A stretch of DNA of 64,000 nt from Sphingomonas sanxanigenens (GCA_003240855.1 QFNN01000002.1:62001-126000), one strand, 5' to 3'. Positions 25,301 through 35,080 are shown, numbered from the stretch's first letter. Numbers and translations: made by a program. Notes: generated by a model not told the origin, from the sequence alone.

Positions 25301-25932
25301 CCGAGGATGACGCGCGCGCCTGGCTCGTGCGGCATGATGTTCCACGTGAAACAATCGATGCGATCGCCGCCTTCGTCGACCTCCTCGTCGCCGAGAACGA
25401 GCATCAGAATCTCGTCGCGCGATCAACGATCGAGCATATCTGGGCGCGGCATATCATCGATTCCGCCCAGCTCGTCTATCTGAGCGATCAGCCCGAACGA
25501 CCCTGGCTCGATATCGGGTCCGGCCCCGGGCTGCCGGGGATCGTCATCGCCTTGCTCACCGGCGCCGACACCATACTGGTCGAGCCGCGCCGCCTTAGGG
25601 TCGCCTTCCTCGAACGCGCCGTCGCCGCGTTGGGCCTGGCCGGACGCGTAACGCCGATCCTCGGGAAGATTGAAGCTGTGGTGCTTCCCGCCGCGCCCGT
25701 GAACATCACCGCTCGCGCTTTCGCGTCGCTCGACACGATCTTCGCGGCCACCGTGGAGCGCGCGGTCCCGGGTGCGATATGGGTGCTGCCAAAGGGGAAA
25801 AGTGCGATCGCCGAACTGGAAAGCGCGCGCCAGACATGGCAGGGTGCGTTCCACGTGGAGCGAAGCGTAAGCGATCCCGATGCGGCGATCGTCGTGGCGC
25901 GTGGCGTAGGGCGGCGGAGGAAAGCGCGATGA
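25297..25932 (+). CDS. rsmG: 16S rRNA (guanine527-N7)-methyltransferase RsmG
   Basis: A 211-residue class I SAM methyltransferase acting on G527 of 16S rRNA. Motifs: [22 protein letters not shown], the SAM-binding [16 protein letters not shown] and [14 protein letters not shown]. Two parS-like sites lie within the gene: one encodes VPRETI near residue 15 and one encodes FHVER near residue 184. Coupled by four-base overlaps to mnmG before and parA after. Confidence 0.95.
   Translation: MTEDDARAWLVRHDVPRETIDAIAAFVDLLVAENEHQNLVARSTIEHIWARHIIDSAQLVYLSDQPERPWLDIGSGPGLPGIVIALLTGADTILVEPRRLRVAFLERAVAALGLAGRVTPILGKIEAVVLPAAPVNITARAFASLDTIFAATVERAVPGAIWVLPKGKSAIAELESARQTWQGAFHVERSVSDPDAAIVVARGVGRRRKAR
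25338..25353. other. parS: parS-like centromere site 2 (inside rsmG)
   Basis: TGTTCCACGTGAAACA is a 16/16 match to the general bacterial parS consensus used for Spo0J/ParB proteins. It lies in the rsmG coding sequence and is read as part of DVPRETI. The exact match makes this the best of the three sites. Confidence 0.92.
25847..25862. other. parS: parS-like centromere site 3 (end of rsmG)
   Basis: CGTTCCACGTGGAGCG contains GTTCCACGTGGAGC, one base off the perfect palindrome of site 1. It lies near the end of rsmG, 67 bases before parA. Likely a weaker ParB-binding site. Confidence 0.65.
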
Positions 25933-26711
25933 TCTGCATTGCCGTGGCGAACCAGAAAGGGGGGGTGGGCAAGACCACCTCGGCCATCAATCTCGCCACT
26001 GCGCTGGCCGCGACTGGCTGGAAGGTGCTCCTCGTCGATCTGGATCCGCAGGGCAATTGCTCCACGGGGCTCGGTATCCCGCCGTCGGACCGCGATCGAT
26101 CGAGTTATGAGGTGGTGACCGGCGATTGCACGATCGCCGAGGCCGCCATCGCGACGAAGGTGCCCCGGCTCGATATCGTGACGGCGACCGTCGATCTGTC
26201 AGGCGCCGAGATCGAGCTGATCGAATATCAGGATCGCACGCATCGGCTGGCTGACAAGCTTTCTGCGGCTCCTGCGGGGCGGTGGGACATTTGCCTGATC
26301 GATTGCCCGCCGTCGCTGGGCGTCCTAACGGTCAATGCGATGGTTGCCGCGCATTCGCTGTTCGTGCCGTTGCAGTGCGAGTTTTTCGCGCTCGAGGGGC
26401 TGAGCCAGCTCCTCCAGACGATCGACCGGATCAAGTCGCGCTTCAATCCGTCGCTCGCGATGCTGGGCGTCGCGCTCACCATGTATGATCGGCGTAACAA
26501 CCTGACAGAACAGGTGGCGCAGGATGTCCGCGCCGTCTTGGGCGGCGTGGTGTTCGATACGGTCATCCCGCGCAATGTGCGTCTGTCGGAAGCGCCGAGC
26601 TATGGCCTGCCCGCACTGATCTACGATCATCGCTGCGCCGGTTCGGAAGCCTATATGGCGCTGGCGCGTGAAGTCATCAGCCGCATCCAGAAAATGAAGA
26701 AGGCAGCATGA
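25929..26711 (+). CDS. parA: Chromosome partitioning ATPase ParA
   Basis: A 260-residue Walker-type ATPase that forms the gradient moving ParB-parS complexes apart. Deviant Walker A NQKGGVGKTTSAINL (K10 and K15), A' motif DLDPQGNCSTGLG, Walker B LIDCPPSLG. No N-terminal DNA-binding helix-turn-helix, as in chromosomal ParA. The ATG overlaps the rsmG stop (ATGA) and the stop overlaps parB (ATGA at 26708). An earlier in-frame start at 25779 lies inside rsmG and was rejected. Confidence 0.97.
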   Translation: MICIAVANQKGGVGKTTSAINLATALAATGWKVLLVDLDPQGNCSTGLGIPPSDRDRSSYEVVTGDCTIAEAAIATKVPRLDIVTATVDLSGAEIELIEYQDRTHRLADKLSAAPAGRWDICLIDCPPSLGVLTVNAMVAAHSLFVPLQCEFFALEGLSQLLQTIDRIKSRFNPSLAMLGVALTMYDRRNNLTEQVAQDVRAVLGGVVFDTVIPRNVRLSEAPSYGLPALIYDHRCAGSEAYMALAREVISRIQKMKKAA

Positions 26712-27613
26712 GCGACACCGGAACCCCGCCCGCCCCATCCAAGAAGCGGCCGAGCGGACTGGGGCGCGGCCTGTCGTCGCTGCTCGGCGAAATGGCGCGC
26801 GAAGAACCGATCGCGGCGGGGGAAGGGCGATCGGCGGGCGTGCGCACCGTGTCGGTCGCCTCGATCGCACCGCATCCGGAACAGCCGCGTCGCCATTTCG
26901 ACGAGGATGCGCTCGACGAGCTGGCGAAGTCGATTGCAGCGCGCGGCGTGATCCAGCCGATCGTCGTGCGCCCGTGGAGCGGTGGTTTCCAGATCGTCGC
27001 CGGCGAGCGCCGCTGGCGCGCGGCGCAGCGCGCCGGACTGCACGAAGTTCCTGTAATCGTTAAGGATTTTGACGAAGCGGAGACGCTTGAAATCGCGCTG
27101 GTCGAAAATATCCAGCGCGAGGATCTGAATGCGATTGAAGAAGCGGCGGCCTATCGCAAGCTGATTGACCGCTTCGGCCACAGCCAGGAGGCGCTGGGGC
27201 GGCTGGTCCACAAGTCGCGCAGCCATATCGCCAATCTGATGCGCTTGCTCGATCTGCCCGCGCCGGTGCAGGTGCTCGTCGCCGATGGGCAGATCGACAT
27301 GGGGCATGCGCGTGCGCTGGTGACGGCGAGCGATCCCGAATCGCTGGCGCGCGAAGTGGTGGCGCGCGGCCTCTCGGTGCGCGAGACGGAGAAACTTGCA
27401 CGCGCCGCGAAGGAGCCGACCAGGAGTAGGGCGCCGCAGTTGGCGGCTGATGGCGACGCCGATGTCGCTGCGCTTGAGCGTCAGCTTGCCGATCTGCTCG
27501 GCCTCAAGGTCAAGATCAGCCACGCGGGAACTGCGGGCACGGTGAGCATCGCCTATGCGACGCTCGATCAGCTCGATCTGATCTGCCAGCGCCTGACCGG
27601 CGAGAAGATTTAG
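26708..27613 (+). CDS. parB: Chromosome partitioning protein ParB
   Basis: A 301-residue ParB/Spo0J CTPase. N-terminal short ParA-contact region KRPSGLGRGLSSLLGEM, then SIAPHPEQPRRHFDEDALDELAKSI, the CTP-binding GERRWRAAQRAGLHEVPVI and ENIQREDLNAIEEA boxes, a helix-turn-helix GHSQEALGRLVHKSRSHIANLMRLLDLP and a C-terminal dimerisation domain. Directly downstream of parA and close to three parS-like sites. The convergent holA ends 31 bases away. Confidence 0.97.
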   Translation: MSDTGTPPAPSKKRPSGLGRGLSSLLGEMAREEPIAAGEGRSAGVRTVSVASIAPHPEQPRRHFDEDALDELAKSIAARGVIQPIVVRPWSGGFQIVAGERRWRAAQRAGLHEVPVIVKDFDEAETLEIALVENIQREDLNAIEEAAAYRKLIDRFGHSQEALGRLVHKSRSHIANLMRLLDLPAPVQVLVADGQIDMGHARALVTASDPESLAREVVARGLSVRETEKLARAAKEPTRSRAPQLAADGDADVAALERQLADLLGLKVKISHAGTAGTVSIAYATLDQLDLICQRLTGEKI

Positions 27614-27644
27614 AAGCTCGCCTCCGTCGCCGCCCGTCCGGCGT

Positions 27645-28670
27645 TCAGCGCGCGCGTGCGGCGGCGCGGCTGACCGCGATCAGCTCGGCTGCAGCGAGGA
27701 TCGATCCGGCGGACTGGCTCGACTTGAGCTGACGGTCGGCATCGAGCAGACGGGTGTTGAGTCGTGCAAGGCGCGCCGAATCCCAGAGGCGAAGCTGGCG
27801 CGCGACGGCGGGCTTGTCCTTCCAGAACAGGGCCTTGCCGGCTGACGCCATGGCGTCCTCGGCGGTCGCTCCAGCGTCGATCGCGCCGCGAATCTGGATC
27901 AGCAGCGACAGGCGGCGTTGAAAGGCGCGCAGCGTCTGCGGATTGAGAGCGCCGGCCGCGTCGAGCCGTTCGATCTCGTGCGCGGCTTCGGCGGGCTGGC
28001 CCGAAAGCACGGCGTCGACAAGATCGGAAAGATCGACCTCGCCCATATCGGCGCCGATCCGGTCGAGCGCTTCATGGCTGGCCTCCCCGGGACGCTCGGG
28101 AGCCGCATCGAGGAACAGCGCCAGCTTTTCGATTTCTCGTGTAAGCACTGCGCGGTCGCCGCCGGTCGCGTCAACGAGGCGGCGGCCGATATCGGGCGCG
28201 ATTCGCAGGCCCAGGTCGCGCCCGATCGCCATGGCGAGCCGGTTGGCGTCCTCGCCTTCCGGCGCGTAGCTGGCGAAGCAAAGTGCAGCCGGGTCGGCAA
28301 GGGCGAGCTTCAGGAGGCGTGATGCGGGCTTGAGCGCGCCGGCAACGGCGACGACCGGATTGCCGGCGGCCTCGGCCCCGAGAAGAGCGGCGACCGCGTC
28401 GGCTGCCTCGTCGGCCGTGAGACGCAGCCGGATGAAGCGCGGGCCGCCGAAAAGCGATATGGAGGCCGCCTCGTCCGGGAGGCGAGCGGGATCGGAAGCC
28501 AGCGTCGCGCCGTCGATCTCAACTTTCTCGGCATCGGCGCCCATCGCTCGCGCAAGTCTGTCAGCAAGCGCGGCAGACCCCGATTCATCAGGGCCGTGGA
28601 GCAGGAAGAAGCGGACGTCGCCGCCGGGCTTGTCGAGCGCACGCTCGATCTGCCCGCGACTGGCCTTCAT
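27645..28670 (-). CDS. holA: DNA polymerase III delta subunit
   Basis: A 341-residue clamp-loader subunit. N-terminal AAA-like domain without a true Walker A (RFFLLHGPDESGSAALADRLARAMG), then the HolA-typical middle TGGDRAVLTREIEKLALFLD and a C-terminal helical collar (LDAAGALNPQTLRAFQRRLSLLIQIRGAI, FWKDKPAVARQLRLWDSARLARL). The ATG overlaps the lptE stop (four bases). DUF3576-leuS-lptE-holA is a familiar alphaproteobacterial order. Confidence 0.93.
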   Translation of the reverse strand: MKASRGQIERALDKPGGDVRFFLLHGPDESGSAALADRLARAMGADAEKVEIDGATLASDPARLPDEAASISLFGGPRFIRLRLTADEAADAVAALLGAEAAGNPVVAVAGALKPASRLLKLALADPAALCFASYAPEGEDANRLAMAIGRDLGLRIAPDIGRRLVDATGGDRAVLTREIEKLALFLDAAPERPGEASHEALDRIGADMGEVDLSDLVDAVLSGQPAEAAHEIERLDAAGALNPQTLRAFQRRLSLLIQIRGAIDAGATAEDAMASAGKALFWKDKPAVARQLRLWDSARLARLNTRLLDADRQLKSSQSAGSILAAAELIAVSRAAARAR

Positions 28671-29170
28671 TTTTCCTGCGTGCGCGAGGCATAGAGCGCG
28701 ACGCGCGCGACGATCTGGTCGGCGATGATCTGGGTAAGGTTTTCGAGCGCGCCGTTTTCGGCCGCGATCGTCGCATAGCCGGAATTGACGACATCGATGC
28801 CGGCGTCGGCGCTCGCGGTCGTGTCGAGCAACACCGTGCCTGCCTCGGCATCGACCAGCCGGTAGCGCGCGCGCAGCGTCCGCCGCTCGCGGGTGATCGC
28901 ATCGTCGGTTCGCACGCCGAAGCCGCTGATCTGGTCGTCCAGCTCTATTTCAAGCCGGTAGCGCGGCTTGTCCGAGGGTTCGCCGAGCCGATCGGCCACG
29001 GCGTGGCTGACCAGCCACCCCGCCTTGCCGTCGATGGGCGCAACCGCAACGCCGCCCAGTTCGCGCGCCACCACCCCGCTGCCGCCGCCCTGATAGAGCG
29101 GGCGAAGGCCGCAGCCTCCGGTCAGCGCGATAAGCGCCGTGGCGGCGACGATGGCGAGCGCCCGCCTCAT
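28667..29170 (-). CDS. lptE: LPS-assembly lipoprotein LptE
   Basis: A 167-residue outer-membrane lipoprotein that plugs LptD for lipopolysaccharide insertion. Lipobox ALTGGCG near residue 20 gives the lipid-modified Cys. The start [10 protein letters not shown] and the [34 protein letters not shown] part resemble alphaproteobacterial LptE. Overlaps leuS stop by four bases and is translated with holA. lptD is not in the window. Confidence 0.9.
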   Translation of the reverse strand: MRRALAIVAATALIALTGGCGLRPLYQGGGSGVVARELGGVAVAPIDGKAGWLVSHAVADRLGEPSDKPRYRLEIELDDQISGFGVRTDDAITRERRTLRARYRLVDAEAGTVLLDTTASADAGIDVVNSGYATIAAENGALENLTQIIADQIVARVALYASRTQEK

Positions 29171-31695
29171 GCGACGAGGTTCACCAGCCGGTCGGGGACG
29201 ACGATCACCTTCCGGGGCGGCTTGCCGTCGAGGATGCGGACGACATTTTCCGACGCCAACGCCAGCGCCTCGATCGTTTCGCGCGGGCTGCCCTTGGCGA
29301 CGGTCAGTGTGTCGCGCAGCTTGCCGTTGACCTGCACCGCGATCGTCACTTCATCATCGACGAGCAGCGCCGGATCGACTTCGGGCCATGGCGCATCGGC
29401 GACCATGCCGGCTTCGCCAAGTGCGGCCCAGGCTTCCTCCGCCAGATGCGGCGCCATCGGCGCGACGAGGCGAACGAGCGCGCGGATCGCCGCAGCGCGC
29501 GATTCGCCGGGCGCGGCTTTCTCGATCGCGGCGACCAGCTCATAGAGCTTGGCGACAGCCTTGTTGAACGACAGCGCGTCGATATCGTCGGCAATACCGG
29601 CGATCGTGCGGTGCAGCTTGCGGTCGAGCGCGGCGTCGACGCCTTCTGCGGATTCGAGCGTATCGACCAGCCTCCAGACGCGCTGGATGAAGCGCCATGC
29701 GCCTTCGATCCCCGCTTCGGACCATTCGAGGTCGCGTTCGGGCGGACTGTCCGACAACATGAACCAGCGCACCGCGTCGGCGCCGTAGCGATCGAGAATG
29801 GGCGCCGGATCGACGACATTCTTCTTCGACTTCGACATCTTCTCGACGCGGCCGACAGTCGCGGGCTGGCCGGTGACGGCGACGAAGGGCTTGCCCTCGC
29901 GCCATTCCAGTTCCTCGGGCGACAGCCAGTGGATGCGGTCGCCCTGTTCTTCATGGACGAGGAGCGAATAGGTCTCGTGCGTCACCATCCCCTGCGTGAA
30001 CAGGCTGGCGAAGGGCTCTTTGACGTCAAGACGCCCGATATGCTGGAGCGCGCGCGTCCAGAAGCGGGCGTAGAGCAGGTGAAGGATCGCGTGCTCGACC
30101 CCGCCGATATACTGGCCCACGGGCAGCCAGCGCTCGGCGACTGCGCGGTCGAAGGGTTTGTCCTTCGGCTGGCTGGCGAAGCGGATGAAATACCAGGATG
30201 AATCGACGAAGGTGTCGAGCGTGTCGGTCTCGCGCCGCGCGGGGCCGCCGCACGACGGGCAGTCGACATGCTTCCAGGTCGGGTGGCGATCGAGCGGATT
30301 GCCGGGCATGTCGAAGCTGACATCATCGGGCAGGGTGACGGGCAACTGATCCTTGGGGACGGGCACGGGGCCGCACGCCTCGCAATGGATGATCGGGATC
30401 GGTGTGCCCCAGTAACGCTGGCGCGAAACGCCCCAGTCGCGCAGCCGCCATACCGTCTGGCCCTTGCCCCAGCCGCCATCTTCGGCGCGGCGGATGACCT
30501 CGCGCTTGGCGTCGGCGACGTCCATTCCGTCTAGGAAATGCGAATTCACCAGCGTGCCGGGACCAGTATAGGCTTCGCTGCCGTCGAATACGGATTCGGT
30601 CTTGTCGCCTTCGGAAACAACGCGACGGATCGGCAGGCGATATTTGGTCGCGAACTCGAAGTCGCGCTGGTCGTGCGCGGGCACGCCGAACACCGCGCCG
30701 GTGCCATAGTCCATCAGCACGAAATTGGCGATATAGACGGGGACCTGCCAGGCGGGATCGAAGGGATGCGTCGCGGTGAGCCCGGTGTTCCAGCCGAGCT
30801 TTTCCTGCGTCTCGATTTCCGCCGCGCTGGTCCCGCCAGCCTTGCACTGATCGATAAAGGCCGCGACTTCCGCATCGGCCGCGCCCAGCTTTTGCGCGAT
30901 CGGATGATCGGCGGCGACGGCGATGAAGCTCGCGCCGAAGATCGTGTCGGGCCGCGTCGTATAGACGGTCAGCGACCCGCCGTCCGAAAGCGCCCAGTCG
31001 AACTGCAGGCCTTCGCTCTTGCCGATCCAGTTTTCCTGCATCAGCCGGACCTTGTCGGGCCAGTGATCGAGCATCTTGAGACCGCCCAGCAGATCCTCGG
31101 CGAAATCGGTGATCTTGAGGAACCACTGGTTGAGCTTGCGCCGCTCGACCAGTGCGCCCGATCGCCAACCGCGCCCGTCGATCACCTGCTCGTTGGCGAG
31201 CACGGTCATGTCGACCGGATCCCAGTTGACCGCCGATTCCTTGCGATAGACCAGCCCGGCTTCGTAGAGATCGAGGAACAGCGCCTGTTCGTGGCCGTAA
31301 TAATCGGGTTCGCAGGTCGCCAGTTCGCGGCTCCAGTCGAGCGCGAAGCCCAGCGATTTCAACTGCGCGCGCATCGTCGCGATATTGGCGCGCGTCCATT
31401 CGCCGGGATGGACCTTCTTTTCCATCGCCGCATTCTCGGCGGGCATGCCAAAGGCGTCCCAGCCCATCGGGTGAAGCACTTCATGCCCCGTCATCCGCCG
31501 ATAGCGCGCGATCACGTCGCCCATCGTATAGTTGCGGACATGGCCCATATGGATGCGCCCCGAAGGATAGGGGAACATCTCAAGCACATAGCTGCGCGGC
31601 TTGTTCGAATCGTCGTCCGCGCGGAAGGTCTGCTTGTCCTCCCACGCCTTTTGCCAGCGCGCGTCGGCGCTGCGCGGATTGAAGCGCGATGCCAT
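29167..31695 (-). CDS. leuS: Leucyl-tRNA synthetase
   Basis: An 842-residue class Ia synthetase. The start [24 protein letters not shown] (31695) was chosen; the ORF extends 37 codons further upstream. HIGH-type motif [16 protein letters not shown], editing domain in the region [20 protein letters not shown], and KMSKS in [14 protein letters not shown]. The C-terminal anticodon part ends [18 protein letters not shown], the usual LeuRS end. The stop overlaps the lptE start. Encodes an essential enzyme. Confidence 0.98.
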   Translation of the reverse strand: MASRFNPRSADARWQKAWEDKQTFRADDDSNKPRSYVLEMFPYPSGRIHMGHVRNYTMGDVIARYRRMTGHEVLHPMGWDAFGMPAENAAMEKKVHPGEWTRANIATMRAQLKSLGFALDWSRELATCEPDYYGHEQALFLDLYEAGLVYRKESAVNWDPVDMTVLANEQVIDGRGWRSGALVERRKLNQWFLKITDFAEDLLGGLKMLDHWPDKVRLMQENWIGKSEGLQFDWALSDGGSLTVYTTRPDTIFGASFIAVAADHPIAQKLGAADAEVAAFIDQCKAGGTSAAEIETQEKLGWNTGLTATHPFDPAWQVPVYIANFVLMDYGTGAVFGVPAHDQRDFEFATKYRLPIRRVVSEGDKTESVFDGSEAYTGPGTLVNSHFLDGMDVADAKREVIRRAEDGGWGKGQTVWRLRDWGVSRQRYWGTPIPIIHCEACGPVPVPKDQLPVTLPDDVSFDMPGNPLDRHPTWKHVDCPSCGGPARRETDTLDTFVDSSWYFIRFASQPKDKPFDRAVAERWLPVGQYIGGVEHAILHLLYARFWTRALQHIGRLDVKEPFASLFTQGMVTHETYSLLVHEEQGDRIHWLSPEELEWREGKPFVAVTGQPATVGRVEKMSKSKKNVVDPAPILDRYGADAVRWFMLSDSPPERDLEWSEAGIEGAWRFIQRVWRLVDTLESAEGVDAALDRKLHRTIAGIADDIDALSFNKAVAKLYELVAAIEKAAPGESRAAAIRALVRLVAPMAPHLAEEAWAALGEAGMVADAPWPEVDPALLVDDEVTIAVQVNGKLRDTLTVAKGSPRETIEALALASENVVRILDGKPPRKVIVVPDRLVNLVA

Positions 31696-31711
31696 CGCCG
31701 GGGCCGCTCCC

Positions 31712-32146
31712 TCAGCCCTTGGTGATGGAATTGCGCCGCAGATCGCGGGCGTGGGTGAGAATGATATTCTCCAGCTTCTGCACCGTCGCGGCCTGCACCG
31801 GCGCATCGATCCACTGGCCGTTCTGCAAAACCTGGCGCAGCGCGGCGACCTTGACCGCGTCGGCGCGCAGATCCTGGTCGAGGATCGTCACCGTCACCTT
31901 CATCCGCTCGCTCGGCGTGTTGGGGTTTATATACCAGTCGGTCACGATCACGCCGCCGTTCGAATCCGTCTGGACCAGCGGCATGAACGACAGCGTGTCG
32001 AGCGACGCGCGCCACAGGTAGGAATTGACGCCGATCTGCGTAATGCGCGCGGCGGCGAGATCAGCCTTCGGCCGTTCCTTATGCCCGCAGCCGGCCAGGC
32101 TGACGGCGATCAGGGCGAAACCGAGGGTACGGAAGGGGACGGCCAT
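31712..32146 (-). CDS. DUF3576 family lipoprotein
   Basis: A 144-residue protein with a lipoprotein signal ([23 protein letters not shown], lipidated Cys at about 20). The mature part has [48 protein letters not shown], typical of the alphaproteobacterial DUF3576 family. Function unknown; the placement beside leuS and lptE suggests an envelope role, which is inference. Its stop is 16 bases before leuS. Confidence 0.88.
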   Translation of the reverse strand: MAVPFRTLGFALIAVSLAGCGHKERPKADLAAARITQIGVNSYLWRASLDTLSFMPLVQTDSNGGVIVTDWYINPNTPSERMKVTVTILDQDLRADAVKVAALRQVLQNGQWIDAPVQAATVQKLENIILTHARDLRRNSITKG

Positions 32147-32203
32147 GCTATTCCTCTGGACGCGCGAAACTTAGGGTTGAAGGCCGCTTATAGGCTCTCG
32201 CGC

Positions 32204-32235
32204 GGCCCCCGCAAGGCGCTGGCGAGCCGGGGGCC
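32204..32235. repeat. GC-rich hairpin in the DUF3576/outer-membrane gene gap
   Basis: GGCCCCCG (32204-32211) pairs with CGGGGGCC (32228-32235), eight bases with a 16-base loop. It lies in the 262-base noncoding gap between divergent genes, where promoters for both should also be. I see no other clear signal in that gap. Confidence 0.45.
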
Positions 32236-32408
32236 AAGGATCGCTTTTCGGGGCATCCGGTTTGGGCTTCCGATCGCCGCCTGGAGCCATGATTGTGGAC
32301 CCTATGCAACAGGTTCGGGAAAAGCGACTCTGGCGGTGGCGGTGGCTTCGCGATTCATGATAGGCGCGGAGCGAATATTATTCGGGTCAGTGCAGGATTG
32401 TTCCGGGG

Positions 32409-33137
32409 ATGACGAGTCGGGCGGCATTGGTGGGATGGATGGGGACGGCGGCAGCCGTGCTCGGCCTCGCCCTGTCGCCTGCGTTCGGCGCCCAGAACAT
32501 CGACGGCAAGCTGCCTGAAAAGCGCGCCAGCCTCGTCGCGCACGGCGGGCTTGGCACTTTCACCCCCGCAGGCGCCAATCCGCAGCTCGCGGCCAGCTTC
32601 GCGCGCGCGGGCCTTCCGGGCGGCACGGGTTTCCGCTTCACGCCGTCGGCGACGGTGGTCAGCGGCAAGCGATCGGTGACGGTCGCCGTGCGCGCCATGT
32701 CCTCGAACGTTCGTCCGCAGGCTGAACGCGTCGCCGCCGTGGCGCCCGTTCTGAATCCGGGGGTTGCGCCGGTCGCCTATAATCTCGGCCTGGCGGTCGG
32801 CTGGAAGCGTTTCGCGCTTTCGGGCGACATAGCGAAGGTCGACATGGGCGTGCTGCCGGGTAGCCGCCAGCGGCTTGACGTGGGCGTCAGCTACAATGCG
32901 CCGCGCTTCAGCACGCGCCTGCAACTGGGCAAGGAAAACCCGGTTGGCGAACAGCCGCGCTTCGTCGGCGACGAGGATCGCGTTTCGGTCGATCTGGCGA
33001 GCAGCTATTCGCTCACCCGTCGCCTCGATGTGACGGCGGGCGTGCGTTATCAGTCGCAGCGTGACCGCCTGCAGCTTTCGAGCGACGCCCGGCGCGACAG
33101 CCAGGCCGTCTATATCGGCACTGCCTTCAAGTTCTGA
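32409..33137 (+). CDS. Probable outer-membrane beta-barrel protein
   Basis: A 242-residue protein with a signal peptide (MTSRAALVGWMGTAAAVLGLALSPAFGAQ, cleavage after AFG or FGA). The second half is a series of alternating amphipathic strands (NLGLAVGWKRFALSGDIAKVD, RLDVGVSYNAPRFSTRLQLG, SVDLASSYSLTRRLDVTAGVRYQSQRDRLQL) and ends in a strand with terminal Phe (AVYIGTAFKF), the outer-membrane insertion signal. No porin family can be named. It overlaps the convergent thiE-like gene by 28 bases. Confidence 0.75.
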   Translation: MTSRAALVGWMGTAAAVLGLALSPAFGAQNIDGKLPEKRASLVAHGGLGTFTPAGANPQLAASFARAGLPGGTGFRFTPSATVVSGKRSVTVAVRAMSSNVRPQAERVAAVAPVLNPGVAPVAYNLGLAVGWKRFALSGDIAKVDMGVLPGSRQRLDVGVSYNAPRFSTRLQLGKENPVGEQPRFVGDEDRVSVDLASSYSLTRRLDVTAGVRYQSQRDRLQLSSDARRDSQAVYIGTAFKF

Positions 33138-33667
33138 TCCGACGCCCAGGCGTCGATCCCCGCCCAGCCATGAATATCCAATTGTGCGAGCGCGCGTGCG
33201 CGGCGGCGATCCATGCCGCCCAGAGCGATCAGCGGCACGCCCAGTCCGCGCATCATCAATCCCAGCCTGACGACGCCCAGCGCCGGCGCGCCAGGATGCG
33301 AGCGGGTGGCGAATATCGGCGAGACGAACAGCGCATCGGCCCCCGCGCGGATCGCCGTCAGCGCTTCGCGCCGCGAGTGGGCGGGCGCCGTGCGCAATTT
33401 CGCCCGTCCGTGGCGTTCCCCATGGACGCCGATGCCGGGCGAGACCCGCCAGGGCCGCGCCACGACCAGCGTCAGCCGTCGCCGCCGCGCGATGCGGTCG
33501 ATTCGCGCGAACAGCGCCTTCCGCTCGGCGAGGGGCAGCGAATAATGACGAAAAACGACGCCCGCGCCACGTGGCAGCCGCGCGAGCGCCGCCCAGAGCA
33601 TATCGCCCAGCCGTTCGTCGGTCATCAGCCAAAGGCGCGGGATGGGCTGGCGGGGACGCATCGCCAT
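33110..33667 (-). CDS. Short thiamine-phosphate synthase (ThiE/TenI)-like protein
   Basis: A protein of 185 residues (ATG 33667, or 33661). It keeps the C-terminal half of the ThiE/TenI barrel: ADALFVSPIFATRSHPGAPALG and VPLIALGGMDRRRARALAQLDIHGWAGIDAW. The N-terminal half is short and lacks a clear GVHLGQxD pyrophosphate/thiazole site; only GVHGERHG remains. It is smaller than usual ThiE (about 210 residues), so catalytic activity is doubtful. It diverges from the yggS-like gene with 15 bases between starts. Confidence 0.75.
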   Translation of the reverse strand: MAMRPRQPIPRLWLMTDERLGDMLWAALARLPRGAGVVFRHYSLPLAERKALFARIDRIARRRRLTLVVARPWRVSPGIGVHGERHGRAKLRTAPAHSRREALTAIRAGADALFVSPIFATRSHPGAPALGVVRLGLMMRGLGVPLIALGGMDRRRARALAQLDIHGWAGIDAWASDQNLKAVPI

Positions 33668-33682
33668 TCCTATAGCACCGCC

Positions 33683-34348
33683 ATGATCGCAGACGACCCC
33701 GCCCAGCGGCTCGCCGATGTCGAGGCGCGCATCGCCAAATCGCTCCGCATCGCCGGCCGCCCCAGAGGCGCGGCGAAGCTTGTTGCCGTGTCCAAGACGC
33801 ATCCCGCAGAGGCCATTCGCCCGCTGATCGCGGCGGGGCAGCGCCGATTCGGCGAAAATCGCGTGCAGGAGGCCGCATCGAAATGGCCCGCGCTGCGCGA
33901 GGACACGCCAGGCATCGAGCTTCACCTCGTCGGCCAGCTCCAGTCGAACAAGGCTGAGGATGCGGTCGCGCTGTTCGATGCGATCCATTCGGTCGATCGG
34001 CCGTCGCTGGTCGCAGCGCTCGCCAGGGCGATGGACAAGGCGGGGCGGCGGCCGGATTGCTTCATACAGGTCAATATCGGGGCTGAGGCTCAAAAAGGCG
34101 GCTGTGCGATCGCCGATCTGCCTGCCTTGCTGGGTGAGGCGCGCGGGGCCGCGTTGCCCGTTGTCGGGCTGATGTGCGTGCCGCCTGAAGGCGTCGAGTC
34201 CGCGCCCTATTTCGCGCTGCTCGCCAGGATGGCGCGTGAGGAAGGGCTTGCCGGGCTGTCGATGGGCATGTCGGGCGATTACGAAACCGCAGTGACGATC
34301 GGCGCGACGCATGTCCGCGTCGGCACCGCGCTGTTCGGAGCGCGCTGA
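33683..34348 (+). CDS. yggS: YggS family pyridoxal phosphate homeostasis protein
   Basis: A 221-residue PLP-binding protein of the YggS/PROSC family. The PLP lysine lies in LVAVSKTHPAEAIRPLI; RRFGENRVQEA and IELHLVGQLQSNKAEDAVALFDAIHSVDR follow, and the C-terminal LSMGMSGDYETAVTIGATHVRVGTALFG holds the phosphate site. Such proteins buffer PLP and affect amino acid metabolism. It shares a base with the HAD gene start (TGATG). Confidence 0.93.
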   Translation: MIADDPAQRLADVEARIAKSLRIAGRPRGAAKLVAVSKTHPAEAIRPLIAAGQRRFGENRVQEAASKWPALREDTPGIELHLVGQLQSNKAEDAVALFDAIHSVDRPSLVAALARAMDKAGRRPDCFIQVNIGAEAQKGGCAIADLPALLGEARGAALPVVGLMCVPPEGVESAPYFALLARMAREEGLAGLSMGMSGDYETAVTIGATHVRVGTALFGAR

Positions 34349-35076
34349 TGTGCCGTGAGCAGAATCCGGCGGGCGCGCCGGCCAGCCAGCGTCGCTTCGA
34401 TGCGCTGATCCTCGATTTCGACGGCGTGATCGTCGAGAGTGAATATGAAGGCAATCGACATCTCGCCGAACTGTTGACCGAGCTTGGCCATCCGACCGAC
34501 GTCGAAACCTCGATGGCGCGCTTCATGGGGCTAAGCGGCGCGTCCTTTCATCAGGCGATCGAAACATGGATCGGCCGGCCTATCCCGGCGCGCTTCCATG
34601 AGTTGCGCGCGGCGGAGGACGCCCGCGTTCTGGCTGAAGGCGTGCCGCCTGTTGCCGGCGCGGTGACGGCTATCGAAGGCGTCGATCCCGCATTGCCCCG
34701 CGCCATCGCGTCGTCGAGCTCTTCGGTGTGGATCAAGGCGCATCTCGATCATGTAGGGCTGCGCCGCTATTTCGACGATGCGCTGATCTTCAGCGGGCGC
34801 GAGCATGTGCGCCACGGCAAGCCAGCGCCCGACATCTATATCCACGCGGCGGCGGCGCTGGGCGTGCCGATCGAACGCGCGCTGATCGTCGAGGATTCGC
34901 CGGTGGGCGTGACGGGCGCGGTGGCGTCGGGCGCAACGGTGGTCGGCCTCACCGCCGGTCGCCACTGCGCACCCGGCCATGGCGAGATATTGAAGCGCCT
35001 TGGCGCGCATCACATCGCGTCGAGCTGGGCCGAGGTGTCGGCGCTGCTCAGCGGCGCGCCTACGTCAGCGGGATAG
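34348..35076 (+). CDS. HAD-superfamily phosphatase (beta-phosphoglucomutase-like)
   Basis: A 242-residue HAD hydrolase. Motif I LILDFDGVIVESEYE (nucleophile Asp and acid Asp), motif II IASSSSSVWIKAHL, Lys in HGKPAPDIYIHAA and motif IV IVEDSPVGVTGAVASGATVVGL. A helical cap follows motif I (RHLAELLTELGHPTDVETSMARFMGL). It resembles the beta-phosphoglucomutase/GS1 subgroup, but the substrate cannot be told. Coupled to yggS; its stop is four bases from the convergent ribA end. Confidence 0.9.
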   Translation: MCREQNPAGAPASQRRFDALILDFDGVIVESEYEGNRHLAELLTELGHPTDVETSMARFMGLSGASFHQAIETWIGRPIPARFHELRAAEDARVLAEGVPPVAGAVTAIEGVDPALPRAIASSSSSVWIKAHLDHVGLRRYFDDALIFSGREHVRHGKPAPDIYIHAAAALGVPIERALIVEDSPVGVTGAVASGATVVGLTAGRHCAPGHGEILKRLGAHHIASSWAEVSALLSGAPTSAG

Positions 35077-35080
35077 GATT

